A stretch of 64,000 nucleotides of DNA, taken from the NCBI RefSeq assembly GCF_000337575.1, contig NZ_AOIM01000017.1:1-64000 (forward strand), in the 5' to 3' direction. The notes under the pieces are model-generated. The model was not told where the DNA came from. It saw nothing but the letters and a program-made list of their open reading frames with translations, and did no database searches. Each line of letters starts with the position of its first letter. The first letter of the stretch is position 1. Of this stretch, positions 61,237 through 64,000 are shown in pieces. The DNA comes from Natrialba hulunbeirensis JCM 10989. Its GTDB lineage: Archaea > Halobacteriota > Halobacteria > Halobacteriales > Natrialbaceae. A program made the translations under genes and the position numbers.

Positions 61237-61434
61237 ATGGCAGCCGACCGTCTCGTCTGTCGCGAGTGTCACCGGGTCAACGACCCGGATAGCGAAACCT
61301 GTGATGCCTGTAACTCCTCGTCGCTGACCGAGGACTGGGCGGGCTACGTCGTCATCGCCCACCCCGAAGACAGCGAGATTGCAAGCGAGATGCAGGTCAC
61401 CGAACCGGGCGCGTACGCGCTCAAGGTCCGGTAA
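61237..61434 (+). CDS. spt4: Transcription elongation factor Spt4 (RpoE'')
   Basis: A 65-residue zinc protein that joins Spt5 to raise polymerase processivity. Four cysteines in LVCRECHRV and ETCDACNSS form the zinc site, followed by LTEDWAGYVVIAHPEDSEIA and ending GAYALKVR. Length and motif are canonical. It is cotranscribed with rpoE'. Confidence 0.94.
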   Translation: MAADRLVCRECHRVNDPDSETCDACNSSSLTEDWAGYVVIAHPEDSEIASEMQVTEPGAYALKVR

Positions 61435-61447
61435 TCAGTCGATCGCT

Positions 61448-62041
61448 GTGACACTTGACGACACCAGTACGGGCGACGCGGACCGTGAGCGCAATCAGGA
61501 GTACGACCAGCTACTGGTTCTCCCCGACGACCTCCGCCACGAACTCAAAGAGCCGATGGGCCCGATCGAAACGGACGCCGAGCAGCTACTCGAGTCCGTC
61601 GACGGCCCGCTCATCGCCGTCGGCGATGTCGTCACCTACCACCTGCTGCAGGCCGGGCGCGTCCCCGACGTGGCGTTCGTCGACGAGCGAACCAAGCGTG
61701 ACGCCGTCGACGAGGAGATCCGCGACGCCGTCGCGACGGAGCCGACCCACGAGGCCGTCAACCCGCCGGCCGAACTCTCCGGCGACGTGATCCGCGCGCT
61801 CCGCGAGGGACTCGACGACGAGGAACCGGCGACAGTGCTGGTCGATGGCGAGGAGGACCTCGTCGCCGTCCCCGCAATCGCCGCCGCACCCGCGGGCGCG
61901 AGCGTGGTTTACGGCCAGCCCGACGAGGGGATGGTCCACGTGCGCGTGACGAGCGAGCACCGGACGGAGATGCGAGAGCTACTCGAGCGCTTCGACGGCG
62001 ATGTTGAGCGACTCTGGGCGTTGCTCGACCCAGATAGCTAA
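61448..62041 (+). CDS. GTP-dependent dephospho-CoA kinase (DUF359)
   Basis: A 197-residue protein of the DUF359 family, the archaeal GTP-dependent dephospho-CoA kinase that performs the last step of CoA synthesis. Visible family parts are LVLPDDLRHELKEPMGPI, IAVGDVVTYHLLQAGRVPDVAFVDERTKRD and ATVLVDGEEDLVAVPAIAAA, followed by VVYGQPDEGMV. It starts with GTG 61448, 13 bases after the spt4 stop. Its place in the rpoE'-spt4 cluster is conserved in many archaea. Confidence 0.9.
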   Translation: MTLDDTSTGDADRERNQEYDQLLVLPDDLRHELKEPMGPIETDAEQLLESVDGPLIAVGDVVTYHLLQAGRVPDVAFVDERTKRDAVDEEIRDAVATEPTHEAVNPPAELSGDVIRALREGLDDEEPATVLVDGEEDLVAVPAIAAAPAGASVVYGQPDEGMVHVRVTSEHRTEMRELLERFDGDVERLWALLDPDS

Positions 62042-62077
62042 CCGGATTTCCCCGACAAACGAAGTCTTGCGAACTGC

Positions 62078-63079
62078 CTATTCTGCTTCGACAACGGTGT
62101 GTTCGAGCACTCCAATGCCCTCGATCTCGAGTGCCACCGTATCGTCATCCTCGAGCCACTGGCGGAGTTCGAGGCCACAACCCTCGCCGACGGTGCCACT
62201 GCCGATGACGTCGCCGGGGTGGAGCGTCTCGGACTGGGAGACGTGTTCGATAATGTCGGCGAAGGAGTGGTACATCTCGTCGACGGTGCCCTCCGACCAG
62301 ACCTCGCCGTTGACGCGGGCGGTCATCGGGGCCTCGAGTACGTCGATATCCTCGGCGGGGACGAGGTAGGGACCGAGCCCGTTCGCGAAGTCTTTCCCCT
62401 TCGCGGGGCCGAGTCGGGCCTCCATCTCCTCGCCTTGCGTGTCGCGGGCGCTGAAGTCGTTGAAAACCGTGTAGCCCGCGATGTACGCCTCGGCTTCCTC
62501 GGCGGGAATGTTGCGCCCGCGCCTGCCGATCACGGCGGCGATCTCGAGTTCGTAGTCCATAATCCGCGAGTAGTTGGGCCACCGGACGGTCTCGCCGGGT
62601 CGAACGACGCTGTCCGGATTGCCCTTGTAATAGACCGGCAGCTCGTACCAGACGTCGGCGATGTCGCCGTCCATGCTATTTTCGACGTGCTCTTCGATCG
62701 CCATGAAGTCGCGCAGCGAGTTCGGCCGCGGCAGCGGTGCGAGCAGGTCGTACTCGCCAGGTTCGTACTCAATTTTCGCACCGGCGGGGCCGCGTTCGGC
62801 GCGGGTCTCGGCGGCGTACTCGAGTGCCTCCCGGGCGTCCGCAATCGCGCGCTCGCCGCGTTCGAGAAAGGCGATCATCTCGGGTGGGACGTGGGCGTGT
62901 GCGAGGTCCGCGGGCGCGGGTTCGCCCTCGGACTCGAGTGCCGCGCCGTAGGCGGCGGTGAGGTCGACGAGAGTGGCCTCCCCGGCCCCATTGCTGTCTG
63001 GGTTGCTCGCCTCGGCGACGGCACCGATGCGCTCGACGGGGCCGACGGGGGTGTCGACTTCGAAGGTGGCCAGTTTCAT
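62078..63079 (-). CDS. Fumarylacetoacetate hydrolase-family protein
   Basis: A 333-residue FAH-domain hydrolase. Metal ligands lie in FMAIEEHVENSM, DYELEIAAVIGRRGRNI and NDFSARDTQGEEMEARLG (Asp/Glu cluster), then the substrate-side PGDVIGSGTVGEGCG. The N-terminal ~100 residues form the FAH N-terminal domain. Such enzymes hydrolyse or decarboxylate 2,4-diketo acids, often in aromatic-compound breakdown. It overlaps the preceding cyclase gene (ATGA, 63076-63079). Confidence 0.9.
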   Translation of the reverse strand: MKLATFEVDTPVGPVERIGAVAEASNPDSNGAGEATLVDLTAAYGAALESEGEPAPADLAHAHVPPEMIAFLERGERAIADAREALEYAAETRAERGPAGAKIEYEPGEYDLLAPLPRPNSLRDFMAIEEHVENSMDGDIADVWYELPVYYKGNPDSVVRPGETVRWPNYSRIMDYELEIAAVIGRRGRNIPAEEAEAYIAGYTVFNDFSARDTQGEEMEARLGPAKGKDFANGLGPYLVPAEDIDVLEAPMTARVNGEVWSEGTVDEMYHSFADIIEHVSQSETLHPGDVIGSGTVGEGCGLELRQWLEDDDTVALEIEGIGVLEHTVVEAE

Positions 63080-63927
63080 GCATCCCTCCCATCGGGGTCG
63101 TCCTCGAAAAGCGCAACGGGGCGCACCCAGCCCGCGCTCCCGTTCTCGATTGTGATGGGGAACGCGACGAGCGGAATCTCCGTCCGCCGCGGGAGCGCGT
63201 CGAGGTTCGCCATCTTCTCGATCTGGCAGTACTCGACCTCCCGGCCCGCGAGGTGGGCCGGCCAGAGTTCGGCCTCGTCGCCGGTCTCCGCGTAGCGCTC
63301 GGCCATCGTCGAGAACGGCTTGTCGAAGCCGTAGGCGTCCGTCCCGATCACGCGCACGCCCTGCTCGACGAGGAATTTCGTCCCCTCGGCACTCATACCA
63401 GGAAATTCTGTGAGATACTCGGGGCTCCCCCAGTACTCGTCCGCACCGGTCTGGATGAGGACAATCTCGCCCGGCGAGAGGTCGTGATCCAGATCCGCGA
63501 GTTCGCTCTCAATTTCCGCGGCGGAAATCTCGCTGCCCGCCTCCTTCCACCGGAAGTCGAGAACGACTGCGTGACCACGACACCACTCGAGTGGTACCTC
63601 CTCGATGGTCTTCGCTGGCTCCCCGTCGACGTCGGGGCCGTAGTGTGAGGGTGCGTCGAGATGCGTGCCGGCGTGGGGGATCACCGCGAGTTCCTCCCAG
63701 GCCAGCCCCTGCCCGTCCGGAAAGTCCTCCGCCCCGATGTCGTAGCCCTGTTCCTGCAGCGTGGCGGCGAGTCGCTCGGCACCCGCCTCGTGATCGAAGG
63801 CGTCGATCTGGGGCGGCGTCGGTTCGCTCGGAACGCCGTCCTCGAGTCCGATACTGAGGTCGATCAGCGTCCCGTCGGTGGCCGTGATCGCGTCGTGCAT
63901 ACGATGGGAGACTGCGTCGGGGAACAT
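63076..63927 (-). CDS. Cyclase-family metal hydrolase (kynurenine formamidase-like)
   Basis: About 283 residues. The metal motif HAGTHLDAPSHYGPD (HxGTHxDxPxH) identifies the cyclase/formamidase family, with later VVLDFRWKEAG and VIGTDAYGFDKPF. It probably hydrolyses an amide or ring ester, feeding the overlapping FAH gene. ATG 63927 is preferred over the first in-frame ATG (63948) because a TATA box (63947-63957) is centred about 26 bases upstream of 63927 and would overlap the longer start. The promoter is near the window edge. Confidence 0.87.
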   Translation of the reverse strand: MFPDAVSHRMHDAITATDGTLIDLSIGLEDGVPSEPTPPQIDAFDHEAGAERLAATLQEQGYDIGAEDFPDGQGLAWEELAVIPHAGTHLDAPSHYGPDVDGEPAKTIEEVPLEWCRGHAVVLDFRWKEAGSEISAAEIESELADLDHDLSPGEIVLIQTGADEYWGSPEYLTEFPGMSAEGTKFLVEQGVRVIGTDAYGFDKPFSTMAERYAETGDEAELWPAHLAGREVEYCQIEKMANLDALPRRTEIPLVAFPITIENGSAGWVRPVALFEDDPDGRDA

Positions 63928-63946
63928 AGTAGCCGGTGGTGTCTTC

Positions 63947-63957
63947 ATATATCTTTT
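63947..63957 (-). promoter_or_regulatory. TATA box of the cyclase-FAH operon
   Basis: The reverse strand AAAAGATATAT is centred about 26 bases before ATG 63927. It argues against using the in-frame ATG at 63948, which would lie inside it. Confidence 0.55.
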
Positions 63958-64000
63958 CAGAATGGTTCCACCGAGATACTACTATGTGCAAAGGGCTGAG

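Overview
The window is a haloarchaeal chromosome segment. The DNA is GC-rich with many Leu-Glu CTCGAG hexamers, the proteins are acidic, secreted proteins carry Tat signals with lipoboxes, and the machinery is archaeal (thermosome, aIF2-gamma, Rpo7/RpoE', Spt4, L40e, SepF, Trm1, GTP-dependent dephospho-CoA kinase). Promoters are BRE/TATA-like with the box about 25-28 bases before a leaderless start codon. Gene content and codon style fit Halobacteria, probably the Natrialbales. That family placement is inference. The first 33 bases are not genomic: they are the tail of a Roche/454 A adaptor joined to the 19-bp Tn5 (Nextera) mosaic end, so the left edge is a contig end that truncates argS.

Layout. 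1-9.4 kb: truncated argS, a 15-bp minisatellite, cspA, the udk-NUDIX-thrC cluster, an AspA/AstE-type hydrolase, a SpoIIM-type membrane protein, a rhodanese-metallo-beta-lactamase fusion and a lipoprotein. 9.5-12.6 kb: very small membrane proteins, a SnoaL-like protein and a Rieske protein with a long helical C-terminus. 12.7-18.8 kb: a complete oligopeptide/dipeptide ABC operon (binding protein, two permeases, two ATPases) with start/stop overlaps. 19-20 kb: tsr3 and rpl40e, then the 3' relic of an IS200/IS605-type tnpB element. 20-32 kb: housekeeping and repair genes (DUF99/endonuclease dU, pepF, uracil-DNA glycosylase, hisH, trm1) mixed with membrane proteins. 32-34.5 kb: divergent glnA and an Lrp-type regulator. 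34.7-41.2 kb: an ABC exporter, then an Fe(III)-type ABC uptake system whose permease and ATPase are read as one 1045-residue chain. 41-47 kb: an ArsR regulator, an amphi-Trp protein, an unusual HTH-THI5-like fusion, a thermosome subunit, an HMCES/YedK protein and tRNA-Ser(GGA). 47-53.5 kb: ridA, ilvA, citrate synthase, sepF and DUF1028. 53.5-54.7 kb: a small AT-richer island holding a second IS200/IS605 relic and an orphan Hsp20/GvpH-like gene. 54.7-58.7 kb: a PUA protein, a TMEM175-like channel, a PD-(D/E)XK-like protein with a Cys cluster and a Zn-rich HTH regulator. 59-62 kb: the conserved archaeal cluster aIF2-gamma - PIN - rpoE' - spt4 - dephospho-CoA kinase. 62-64 kb: an FAH hydrolase and cyclase pair.

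No complete prophage, CRISPR array, toxin island or defence cluster is visible. The most distinctive items are two orphan IS200/IS605 3' ends that keep arrays of near-perfect hairpins (omega-RNA-like), the HTH-THI5-like one-component regulator, the permease-ATPase fusion, the Rieske-helical protein and the Cys-cluster nuclease-like protein. Functions are read from motifs and remembered families; no database search was possible.
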